Source: Trichinella spiralis | Taxonomy: Eukaryota > Nematoda > Enoplea > Trichinellida > Trichinellidae | Assembly: GCA_000181795.3 (NCBI GenBank) | Contig: CM012953.1 | Location: 6,868,034 to 6,932,033 of the forward strand | Reading direction: 5' to 3' | DNA: 64,000 bases | The notes under the pieces: generated by a model | The model's database searches: none | Told to the model about the DNA's origin: nothing | Seen by the model: the letters and a program-made list of their open reading frames with translations, nothing else | Position numbers and translations under genes: made by a program | In this document: positions 13,350-24,215 of the stretch, one piece after another | Layout of the letters: the number at the start of each line of letters is the position of its first letter | Numbering within the stretch: the stretch's first letter is position 1

Positions 13350-14365
13350 CATCTTAATTTGAACGGCTGACTTGGAGGAGTTCCTCGTCATCAACCATCA
13401 GAGTAGAACAAGCAGCTATTTACCCCCTAAGATGCCCACTGTTAGATGAGGCTGAAAATTTAAAACGAGTGTGATGTTGGTAACATCTGTGGTGATTTTT
13501 GACTGATTGCTTTGGCTCCTCAGAGGAAACAAGTCGAACAGGAAAATGCAGTGCAATTTCATGCAGAGCTGCAGACATAAATACACATTCATACATAAAA
13601 ACTGCAAAATTTTATGCGAATCTTCTGAGCAGAAATCATGTTTTTTAATATTGACGAATAACTTTGTAAAAGTTGATTTGATTTCAATTAATGGCAAATG
13701 TCTGATGGAGTAAGCAGTGAAGAAGAAATTCAAATAAAATTAGCTGAAAAAAAGAATTAAGATTCAAATGTCCATTAAAAATATTTACTGAACGTTTGCT
13801 CAGTGATAATACTTTCTGATTGCTGGAATTGATAATTTCCTGAACATCTTGCACAGGAAATTGTTTTCCTGTCTTAGCATTTGAACCAGCTGCTTCACAA
13901 CTGATACATAAGTGATGGAGGTTGGTTCACTTTTTAAATCTGTCAAACCAGCTGACTCTGATGGCCGTAAAATTTTCAGATCCACTTTCTTATTGAATAT
14001 AACTGAAGAGACTTTTTGTCTTTTCCATAATTAGCATCTGGCTTAGGTGTACGCACCATTGCATTTAATCATTTACCCACGTACTTAGCCTTCTTTCTCC
14101 TTCTTAAATAGATGAGTTTATGAACTGCAATTGCTTATGTTGTTGAAGAATTCTTAGATTGTGCTTTAGATGCGGAAGATTTGAAGTTATCCGCCTTTTT
14201 AATAATTGTCCTTATCGTGGACATTACTGAATGAAGAGTATCACCCACATCGACTTGACACTCGCCAGTTTCCAATCAACGTGATATTTGTTGTTTTATA
14301 TCTATAAGAATGCCATTCCTTTGCCATCTTGAGCTGTCATCACTTGCACATTTCCTTTTTGACAT
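13350..14365 (-). mobile_element. Decayed Tigger/pogo-type (Tc1-mariner superfamily) DNA transposon
   Basis: On the minus strand from 14365 the sequence begins ATG with MSKRKCASDDSS, a start seen in Tigger/jerky CENP-B-like transposases. Across several frame changes and stops it goes on with pieces matching that family's DNA-binding half: a helix-turn-helix-like stretch (LETGECQVDV, STIRTIIKKADNFKSSAS) at about 14150-14280, then the typical WFDRFKK with NLHHLCIS and QFPVQDVQEII at about 13810-13950. The DDE catalytic core is not recognisable; the 13350-13800 part may be the remnant of the C-terminal half. Stops occur soon after the start (around 14277) and again near 14130 and 14060, so no product is expected. 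Terminal inverted repeats were not found, so the borders are approximate. Confidence 0.55.
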
Positions 14366-15468
14366 AATGGACAGAACGAACCAAAAATAAATGAAAAAAA
14401 AATATATGTATAACCAAACAAAACACAAGAACTCGAAACGAATCACCCTGAATAAACTTGCTAATTGATTGAATGAATGTATCACGTTGAATTGGCACGA
14501 GAGTTGCCGATGAGACTGTTATTATTAAAAAGCTATTTTTACTCCTATTAAAGAAAGTTGAATATTCACCGTTTGGCTTCAAATGCAGAATAAACTTTGC
14601 AATTCAGTATTTCAGTTTGTAAAGCAGAAGAATGTTCAAATTGTACAAATTTTATATCAAATTTATTTTTGCTAAAATCAGTCAAAATTGGTTTTTCTTA
14701 TCAAAATATTTACACTGCTAAGCAAAATTTTATGAAATTTATCTGATCAAAACCTGCTTTTCAATTTTACTGTATTAAACGCTGCTGCATGCCTTGTACA
14801 GAAGCGCTTCAATGAAAATTGCTTGCATCATTAGGAATACATTTATATTTTTTATAAAAATTATACTATTTATGAGATATTTTTATATTACATGTAAATA
14901 TGGCGATTAATTTCTATTATTCCAAAAAGTTGTCAATGTTAATATTAGCTGAGAGAAGATTAAAAAATTTTGCTATCCAGGTAATTATTGATTTAATTAT
15001 TGATTAATTGAAAATTTTTTCAAACAATGTGTTAAAATTTTTATTGTTTTTTTGTACCTTTAGAAAAATTAGTAGGTCATTACGGTATTTGAATATTATA
15101 CCTGTATGCCATTAATAATTCAGCGCGAACAGCAAACATACTGTATTTTAAAGTAAAGTCGTAGTTTAATTAGATTGCAAAGTTTTTATCTGATGCGTCA
15201 GATTCTCCTGTTATTTTCTCGTTTAAGAGCTGAAAGCTGATACGTTCTTTATTTCCGTTCAATTTTTTGTTAGCGATAAGGTAATTTACATGGTATTTAT
15301 TTGATTGTATACAAATTTTAAGATGATTTTGTAAATTGAAGGTGAATAATTGTTTTATCCAAAAATATTCTGCTTTTTTTAGTATTCAGAATTTTATACA
15401 TAATTTTTTTTGATAACACTGTTGTTTGAATTCGATTAGTTCACTATTTTTCCTTTTATTTCGTCAGA
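14366..15468. other. Intergenic region upstream of kinesin-14
   Basis: About 1.1 kb of AT-rich DNA with no coding exon recognised. It must contain the kinesin promoter. The acceptor-like tatttcgtcag at its end is described as a separate feature. Confidence 0.5.
15457..15468 (+). promoter_or_regulatory. Acceptor-like site one base before the kinesin ATG
   Basis: The sequence ttttatttcgtcag/a precedes the ATG at 15469, with the AG at 15466-15467. It is either the 3' end of an intron in the 5' UTR or a trans-splice acceptor. No upstream exon is evident. Confidence 0.45.
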
Positions 15469-18359
15469 ATGAGTCGTATTCCCAAAGCGGTTTCAACGGG
15501 AATTGTCAAAGACCACTCCAATGATACAAAATTGAGTGAAAAGTCGTTAATTGCAACCCCTGCTAAATCGGTTTTGACCTCGAAAACGAAAGCGGTGAAT
15601 CCTCCCAGAAAAGCATTGCCAACTGCTGTGCGGAAGTATGTTTTTCACGTATATTTTTATGCATTTGGGAACGTTTGTATTTTTATTTAACAAATATTCT
15701 GTAGAAATTGGGTGCATTTTAATTTCGAATTGAATTGGAACATTTTTCTGAGTGTGATTTTTGAATTTTGTCAATGACAAACTGTAAAAGTGGTAGTTTG
15801 CATAGATTTCTGTACGTTAAGTGTAAAAAAGTAGGACATTTGTTGAATAGATGATTTTTTTTTATTTAAGCAGTTTGGTTGGGTACTGATAAGAATGTTA
15901 TTAATTTAAAATCGAATGCAAGCATCTGTGAGATTGTTTTCAGTTTTCATTTCTGATTGATTGATCGATTACTAATTGATATGATAAAAAAAAAGTACAA
16001 TTAGAAAAAGATTATATAGTGATATTGTATAATTTACTTTATAAGCTTTTTATAAAAGGTGAAAAATGATGCTTTTAAAAAATAGGTTAATTGATGTGAT
16101 ATGTTTTTATTTCAGAGTAGAAAGCAAGCCGTCATGCAACAGTTTAGGTGTAAGCAGAAAAATAGCTGAAGAGAAAGAACCTTCTGGTATATGAAAAGCA
16201 AAACAATGCAAATGTTCAATTTAATATTAGATATTTTGTTTGCAGTGAAGAAGAAACGACCGAAATGGGATTACAAAGGCCGCATAGATGATATGGAAGA
16301 AATGTTTCGAAAAAAAGAGATGGAATATACAACTTTGCAACGTGATGTGGAAATGTTGAAAGATAAGAACAACTTGTTGCAAGTGAAAGCAGCGACTGAT
16401 GGCGAAGAACATCTTGCTGAATTGAATCGTCAGAAAGCATTTTTTGAAGCTGAATTGGAGAAGTCGAAATTAACAATACAAACTTTGGAATCGAGCGTGA
16501 GTCAGTTGGCCTCAGCCCAAGTGTGCATCAAAGCGGACAAAGAGGCGTTGCAGGTGATGATAAAGAAAGATTTTAAATTTCATATAATAAATTTTTATTT
16601 GTTTGTTTGTTTTCAGGCGAAGGTGGATCTTTTGTCGAGTGAGAAGTTGAATTTGGAACAAGAATTGCAAGCTTGTCGTAGGCAGTGTGAATTTTTGCAA
16701 GCGGAATTGTCGAAAGCCAACGATACTATTCGTCTCGATGAAATGGAGCGTCGCAAGTTGCACAATTCTCTCATAGAATTGAAAGTCAGTTTTGAATATT
16801 TATTCTTTTTTTGTTTCTTTTCAAATAATTTTTATTTTCAAAAATAGGGAAATATACGGGTATTTTGCCGTGTGAGACCGTTGCTTGCGCACGAAAAATT
16901 GCCCGGAATGGACGACACTGGGATGATGATGTCGAATTTTATTCATTTTCCTGATCGAGATAAAAAGCAAATAGAAATAGTATATGAGATATTTTAATTT
17001 GTACTTATTATTTATGTTCTGAAGTGATAATGTTGTATTTTAGAAAAATTTGTCCACGAATGCTATGGCTACTCCGAAATCTGGAAGCATGTTGTTTGAA
17101 TTTGATCGAGTGTTCGATCCGAGTGCAACTCAAGCTGAAGTATTTGAAGAAATTTCCCAACTTGTTCAAGTAAATAATTATTATAATAATTTAATTTGTA
17201 CCACGAATAAAATAAATTGATAATTTCCTATCAAGAGTGCACTGGACGGTTACAACGTTTGCATTTTTGCTTACGGTCAAACTGGTAGTGGTAAAACGTA
17301 TACAATGGAAGGGCCGGAAAATGATGAAAATTGCGCCGGCATGATCACACTGGCCATGCGTCAAGTGTTCCAGTGTGCCGCGGACTTGCAAACTCTCGGA
17401 TGGACGGTTTGTTGAAATGGTACTTTTTGTCGAACACAAATTATTCATTGGAAATTTTGTAGTACAAATTTCAAGCCAGCTTTGTCGAAATATACAACGA
17501 AAGCTTGCGCGATTTGTTGTTGGTCAACAACAACAACAACAATGATTCAGCTTCGTTAAATGGAGGAAATTTGGAAATCAAGCTGGTGGCATCGAGTATC
17601 CGGCCAAGCGCGACGACCAAGCAAGAAGTCACCGTGCCGGGATTGACCGTCGAAGATGTGGTCAGTGTTGATCAGGTGAATATGGATGAATTTGCATATT
17701 ATTTCAATATTCGATGGTGAATTTGAATAAATATGCAAATAACTGCATGTTTATTGCAAGGTTGAACGATTGTTGAAATTGGCCCGCAAAAATCGTGCTG
17801 TGGGTGCAACGAAGTGCAACGAGCGCAGTTCCCGCAGTCATTCGGTATTTCGGCTGCACATCCGGAGCAGCAACGAGTCGTCAGGAGTCTCTTGTGAGGG
17901 AAGTTTGAATTTGGTCGATCTCGCCGGTTCGGAACGTTTGAAAGAAAGCTGCGTTGAAGGCAAACGTCTCGAAGAGACGAAAAACATCAACCGCAGTTTA
18001 TCCTGCTTGGGACAAGTATTCCAATCACTAGCCAAAAAGGTACATTTGAATTATTTAAATTTTTATGTTCACGTTTGTTTTTTCGTTTGAGGACAATCAC
18101 ATCCCGTACAGGAACAGTCGTTTGACTTATTTATTGCAAAATTCGTTGGGTGGAAATAGCAAAACGTTGATGTTCGTCAATATCAGTCCAAAGGAAGATC
18201 ACTGTCACGAGACGATCAATTCTTTAAGATTCGCCACAATGGTAATAATTGTCGATGATCACTTGGTTCATTGGTCATATTTTATGCAAATTTTTTATTG
18301 ATTAATTTCAGGTCAATCAGTGCAATATTGGAACGGCGACGAAAAAAATTGCAATTTAA
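15469..18359 (+). CDS. Kinesin-14 (C-terminal motor, KIFC1/Ncd-like)
   Basis: Eleven exons: 15469-15635, 16116-16186, 16246-16553, 16617-16784, 16848-16979, 17044-17169, 17236-17406, 17463-17675, 17761-18039, 18092-18241, 18312-18359; 610 aa. Minus-end-directed kinesins of this class cross-link and focus spindle microtubules. Order is diagnostic: a basic N-terminal tail, a coiled-coil stalk in exons 3-4, the kinesin-14 neck joined to the motor ([17 protein letters not shown]), then the motor at the C-terminus. Seen motifs are P-loop GQTGSGKT (about 338-345), switch I NERSSRSH (about 472-479), switch II DLAGSER (505-511), [19 protein letters not shown], and the end [12 protein letters not shown] run of six Asn is inserted after the [10 protein letters not shown] strand. 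The stalk is shorter than in human KIFC1 (673 aa). An AATAAA lies at 18704-18709. Confidence 0.95.
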
Positions 18360-21300
18360 CAATTTCACATTACAATATATATATTTTTTTTTCTTACTCT
18401 CCCTCATAAATGTAATGTTGTTTTACAAATATTATAAATTAATAATAATAATCGATCATTTTGTTTTCAAAATGAAACTTTTCATTTTTGCTATTTGCAT
18501 TGTGTGTGATTTATTTGGTTGTCATTTTACTATTTTAAAATACAACGAGTTGATCATTTGAAAGGTAAGCTTATTTTTTAAAAATATCATTATTCAAAAA
18601 TAAATATTTTTATCTTCACTTTTTTCTTCATTTTTGTTTGTTTGTTTGTTTGCAATGAATGTTTACAAAATTTGTGTGATAGAGATCTATCAGAAGATTT
18701 TTGAATAAAATTATCAAAGGTTATTTCTGATTAGCTAGTCGAATTTGAACGCAGACAGACGGACAGCTTCATATCAGTGGCGCTCGAAGCGATTCTTGCT
18801 GATTGCAATCATTGGTTTGTTGGTAGACGACGAACAACAACAACAATCTGGCGTAGTGTGCAACTAGCAGGCAAGCCCCTATACGTATATATATGTATAC
18901 ATTTATGTATGCATGTATTTATATCAAGTGATCTTCATACGATCTGGAACACATTTCATCACAACATATCGACGATTTTGTTGCTATTGTTTATGAAGGT
19001 TTGATTGTTATTTTTTTTCTTTTTTGCATTTCACCTTTTCACTGTTTGCCAATCAACAGCATAATTCAACTTGATATTCGTTTCAATTTTTATTATACTT
19101 TTGAACAACAAACACTCTGATCAACGTTGTGTCTACTTTTACAAAAATTATGCTTATATAATTGCAATTTTTCTTAATAATAATAATAATAATTCTTTCG
19201 AACATCAGATTGTTCGACATCAACGTTTTGAAATAGTCATTCATTTCCTCGTTACAGTAACCACGAGGAAGATGTTGGTTTTCAATTTGCATATGATAGC
19301 ATTTCCTAATCATTGCTCGTTTGCAAATGATTGATCAAGAGAAAGCATAGACAGTTGAAAAAAAAGTGGAATATTTTCAATTTTTCTATAGTTTTGTTGT
19401 ATAATTATTTATTGTAAACTTTTCTTTTTTTAAAATAATTTGCAACAAAATTTTTGTTTGTTTTTTTTTCGATTATTTACACTGCGAACCAGTAGACTTT
19501 TTTTGGGAATTTTGCTGTTTTTTTAAATGAAATATATTCGAAATTTTCCTAGAACAATCGCAGTAAACTCGAAGAGCAAAAACAGTATGATGAAATTTGC
19601 ATGTTTTAATCAACTGTTATTTAATTGTTTTGATTCGGTTGAATTAATCTGTATGATTAGCTTATAATTTTTTTTTTGTTTTGTGTTTATATTTAAATTT
19701 GTTGTTGGTTAAATTGTGCTTAAGTTTGGCTTTGATTATGATAATTGGATGCTATTCTCGAAGTGCGTTTCCTGTTTTTGTTCGACGAAATTTTGAATGT
19801 GGTCGATGCGAATGGCTCGTTTGAATTTCCGCAAGCGGGATAATAAGTGTGATTTTTATTGCTTTAGCAGAAATAAGCTGAACGATTTAGAAAACAATAA
19901 CGGCACATTTATTTGTTTCTGTTTCAAATTTCACGGATTCAATTTGCAATATTATAAATATAAATTGGGGGAAAATAATTTCGAATATATTTTTACTTCA
20001 AAACAGAGAAAAGAATATTATTTATACAGTTATATTTCATTTCTCTTGAAAAGTAAAAATTATTCATGACTTTCTCAAAGGAAATAGAAAAATAACAACA
20101 AGGTGAATAGAAATTTTTCTTTTTTGACTTCTCCATTGACTAGAGCAAGATTTGAAAAATTTTCCCCATTCATCCAAGCGTAGCTAGCATATGCAGAGGC
20201 GAAGCGGAAAAAAGCCTGAGGAGGTGAGTTGATTTGAGTAAAATATATACATGTTTTTAATCAACGAAAAAAAATCAATATTTCAAATTTATTGATTGAT
20301 TTTATTTTCTATTTTTTTCTTTTCTTTATTTTTTTTTGTGATGATTGATTGATCACTTTATAATGTTAAGCTTGCTAGATAGCTGGTGTTGAGCTTTTCG
20401 TTTTCGACAATCAGTGTCACTTTGGAAACCCCGCAACGGATAATAACAGGGTAGAAATAAAATATTAAATGAAACATGAAATAAAAATTTGTAAACTGTT
20501 TGTTCTGAAATGATTTCTTTTTTTGGAGAAATAAATTTATTCATAAAAATAATTTCACATTCTCAGACTAGTTTTCTTTAAAGCCATTTTGCATATTTTT
20601 TTTCTAAAAATTTTCTCATTGTGCTGTTTGTTCTGCTTAATGCTTAATTTATTAAAAAGCCCGAAAAGATTGTTACAAATGTTGACAACGAATTTCAGTT
20701 TCTGTCAATTTTTCAATTGGCAAACATTTCTAGCATTTCTGTCATCACATTTAACCATTTATTTGCACATTCACCTTAAAAACCGAAACATTTCCAATTA
20801 TACAACTGCTATTGCCAGTACAATTCTGTTGAAATTAAAAAAAATAGATGTAAGCATCGTTTGTTTATTTATTTCTTTATTCAAATTATAATTTGAAAAA
20901 CAACCATTTCACAAAATAGCTCATGACATTAAATTGGAGAATTTATTTTTTTTTCTTTTATTGTTCATTTCAATCAATTATATAATTAAATCGTATGATT
21001 TATTAATTGTAATTAATTTCTATTATAATAATAAATAAAGCTTGATGAAAATTTTCCACAAGAGAGAAAGTTTCAAAATTGTTCACTGTATAAAAATAAA
21101 TATATTTTTTTGACGTCATCTTTGTCCAAGCAATGCTCTGAAATTGCACACGTTGATAAAGTTGTGAACAGAAATAGGAACGGTGCAAATTTTGTGGTTT
21201 CTATTCAATGCTATGATGACTTTATTCTCTGTTGTTGCAGATTTAATATTTTAAACAGAAATTATTAAACGAATATTAATAAATTTGAGAAAAGAGAAGT

Positions 21301-24215
21301 ACAATATTCATTTTCAAATTTTTCATCATGATCATATTTTATGATTTATAACTTTTCCAAACACCTTGCTGTTTCAAACTTTGTATTCCCCCCCCCCCCT
21401 TACTACCTACTGCTGTTTGTCCTTGGCATTGTTTCCCTTCAGTTGGCGGTACTTTTTCTCATTGTTTCAACTGTTGTCAAATTATGAAAATTTCTTTTCA
21501 TCTTTGCGCAGCAAATTTACATACATACATATTTGTATGGATAGCAACGATAAAGCAATAATAAATTGTATAATTTTTCTGCTTCTTAAACTTTTATCAA
21601 AATACTAATAAAAATTTGCAATGATGAATGATACAATTGTCAATGTGCATCATAGAGGCAAGTGGAGATTTCCATTTTTCTGGATTCATTACACCCCATT
21701 TATATTCCCATAGGCGCTTTGTTAATGTGCTTTCAGCTTCAACTTTTGCTTGTATATACGGTGTAAACAGAACCAGATGACGTGAGTAGAGAGAGAAAAA
21801 GAATTGAGGTGCCAGAATTTGTCAATTCATGCAAGAGTTGCTTCATTATTGCTTATTCGATTAGCTCTTTTTCGTTGCTTCAACTTTTTTTTGACATTTT
21901 CCCCCTCTCTTCACATGATCCATATATCCATCCTGTTATGCATTAATTTTATTATTATTCCATTTTCCAATTTTTTTTGACATTACTAGAAATAAGTGAA
22001 GCACAATTCCGTCAAAATATTTTCTTCGAATCTTTTATTTCTATTAAACTTTCTATTCTTCAACTATCAAATGACAGATGGTCCGCATCTGTAAGCTAAG
22101 CAAGCGTTGTTTATTATTATTTATTAGCTGTTTACTTCGTTTGCTTGCGGTCTTTCTCTCTTCGTCTGTTTTATTCTGTTCTCTCAGTTGCTAACTTTTG
22201 GTGACAAGTTTCCATCACTCAGTCATTCTTCTCTGCCTCTTTGCACAACAGCATACATACATTTCTGCTAATCCAACATTAAGCATATTCTCTGTTGCTG
22301 TACAAATTGGATTGCAAAGTAAGCAATTTTGTTTCTTTTTATATTTAAATTAATAAATTGCTCCATCACAAGGAACAACACAATACATTTTTAAAAAGAC
22401 AAAGCAAAAGTAAAATTATTTTGCAAACGTTATTTCTTCTGATGATACTTTATCTGAAATGATGGTAAAATGAAAAGTTGCATAAAGAATTGAAATGTTC
22501 ATTTTAAACTTAACAAAGAATAGGTGAAATTAGTGCTTTTTTTGACAAATCGAAATAATTTGCAACACAGATTTTAAATTGAATAAAATCGACGAAAAAA
22601 AACCGTGAAATGAAATGGATTTATTTAAATTTAACAATTTTCAGTCAGGTATAATTGTTGCGTAATATAATTTTTCGGTTTTGTCATTTCGTTTGCAAAG
22701 AAAATTATTATTCATAATCGGTTTTGGTGAAAATTTTTCTGTGCAATTAAATTGTGTGTATGAGAAATATTATTACAAGCTAACAGTAAAAAGTTAACAG
22801 CAAATGTATAGAAATGTACAATAAATCATCCAATCTGGTATTATCATTTTTTTAATTGATTAATTATCCCCCCCTCCACCTAAGTACAGATGGAGAATAA
22901 TTTTATTTCAAAAGCAAAAAAGCAAATTTGTAAATAAATAAATAATTATTGCATTTTTGCTTAACAACAAAAAAAAGAGGTGTTTCACAATATAGTTTCT
23001 AAACTTTGAATTAAAAAATTTCTTTTTGTTTTTAAATTCTCAACGTTGGCAAATAATATTCGGTGCTTAATTGTCAACGAATGATTCTTTTTCTTTGTTT
23101 ATTTCTTATTAATTTTTGTTGTGGAAATAATTTTCAGTTTTTATTTTTCAAAAAACAAAAAATAATAAAATTTGTTGCTTTGTTCTACAGTTAGCAACAG
23201 TTTTTTTTGGTCGTTTTGCATTCGCTTACTACGATTTATTTTTTCATTCGTATTTATCAATTTTGAGCATCGGTATTTTTTTAAAATAGATGTTGTGAAT
23301 TTAATAAATTAAAAAAAAAGAAAATTTTTCAAATATACTGTACTTGAAATTTATGTACAGTTTTCTGATCAAAAAGAAAACTTAATTAATTAAAATTGTA
23401 TTAGTTTGTTGAAAAAAAATATGTGTTATTTTTTGTATTGTTGATTTGCAAGTAAGTTGATCGATTCGAAGCCACGAATCGAGTAGTACTGTATGTACGA
23501 TGGGAATTTGTGTGTGTGGTAGTAATAATATGGTAGTGTAGAGGGCGTGGCGGTTGGTTGCAGACTTTTTGAACACTTGTCGAACAGGATGCGTGTAATG
23601 AGAAGAGAAGAGAAAATTTGAATTTCAAATTGCCACCTTCGAGGAGGACCAGTTTAAAAAATTTTTAAATTGACCCAAAATCGACGAGCTCAACTCCTTT
23701 GCTGTCAAATCGTTTGACCGTTTGGAAGATTTTTGAATCGAGAACATCACAATTGCAGTTCCAAGGCCCCCTTTGGCAACATTTGGACAGTCTGGTTGAT
23801 TCGGGGGGGTCGTCATGCCGCCTTTGGCGACCGTTCACCCGGAATGCCAGCATTTTTACCGGTTGTTACCGAATTCTCTCTCTCTCTGTCTCTCTCCTTT
23901 CTACTACCAACCATTTCTTCTTTTCGCTTCTCAATTTGCATGCTATTTGGGACGATGGATGATAATTTTGCTTAATTTTATTTAAATTAATATTTATCCG
24001 GTGATTTTGATCCTTTTTTTTTGTTTTTATTTGTTTTTTAGATTTTATGATCGGCCACGCTAATTAAAAACGACTTTGCGAGTCGACAGTCGACTGCTGT
24101 ATTTTCTTTTGTTTTACGACAAACAACAAGCAGCACAAGAATATTGTGCTGTGTTCATTTGTTTGTTTGTTTGTTTGTTTGGTTGTTTGTTTGTGTTTGG
24201 CGACGTGGGCGAGAG
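18360..24215. other. 5.9-kb stretch without an assigned gene; a few exon-like islands
   Basis: Mostly AT-rich, T-rich on the plus strand. It includes the kinesin 3' UTR (AATAAA 18704-18709). Less AT-rich, exon-like pieces stand out. About 18745-18870 is open through ALEAILADCNHWFVGRRR. At 19552-19588, AACAATCGCAGTAAACTCG lies between cctag and GTATG. About 19760-19842 is open to a TAA after SFEFPQAG. At 20191-20223 there is an ATG exon with a strong donor, and 23630-23870 is an island just upstream of the FGF receptor. I cannot join them into a gene. They may be FGF-receptor 5' exons, an unrecognised small gene or old repeats. Confidence 0.4.
20191..20223 (+). other. Candidate orphan first exon with strong donor
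   Basis: An ATG opens an 11-codon run, MQRRSGKKPEE, that ends exactly at a consensus donor (GAG|GTGAGTTG). It is GC-richer than its surroundings. I found no partner exon. It could be an alternative 5' exon of the downstream receptor gene or chance. Confidence 0.25.

Noticed and set aside
16187-16245. Kinesin exon starting at the ATG near 16191
   Set aside because: This is intron 2: the exon at 16116-16186 ends at a donor and joins 16246 in frame, and the stretch adds no kinesin-like sequence.
24150-24200. TGTTTGTTTG-rich leader before the FGF-receptor signal peptide as part of the protein
   Set aside because: An earlier in-frame ATG exists at 24144, but it would add a Cys/Val/Phe run encoded by a simple repeat before a complete signal peptide; the ATG at 24216 is the better start.
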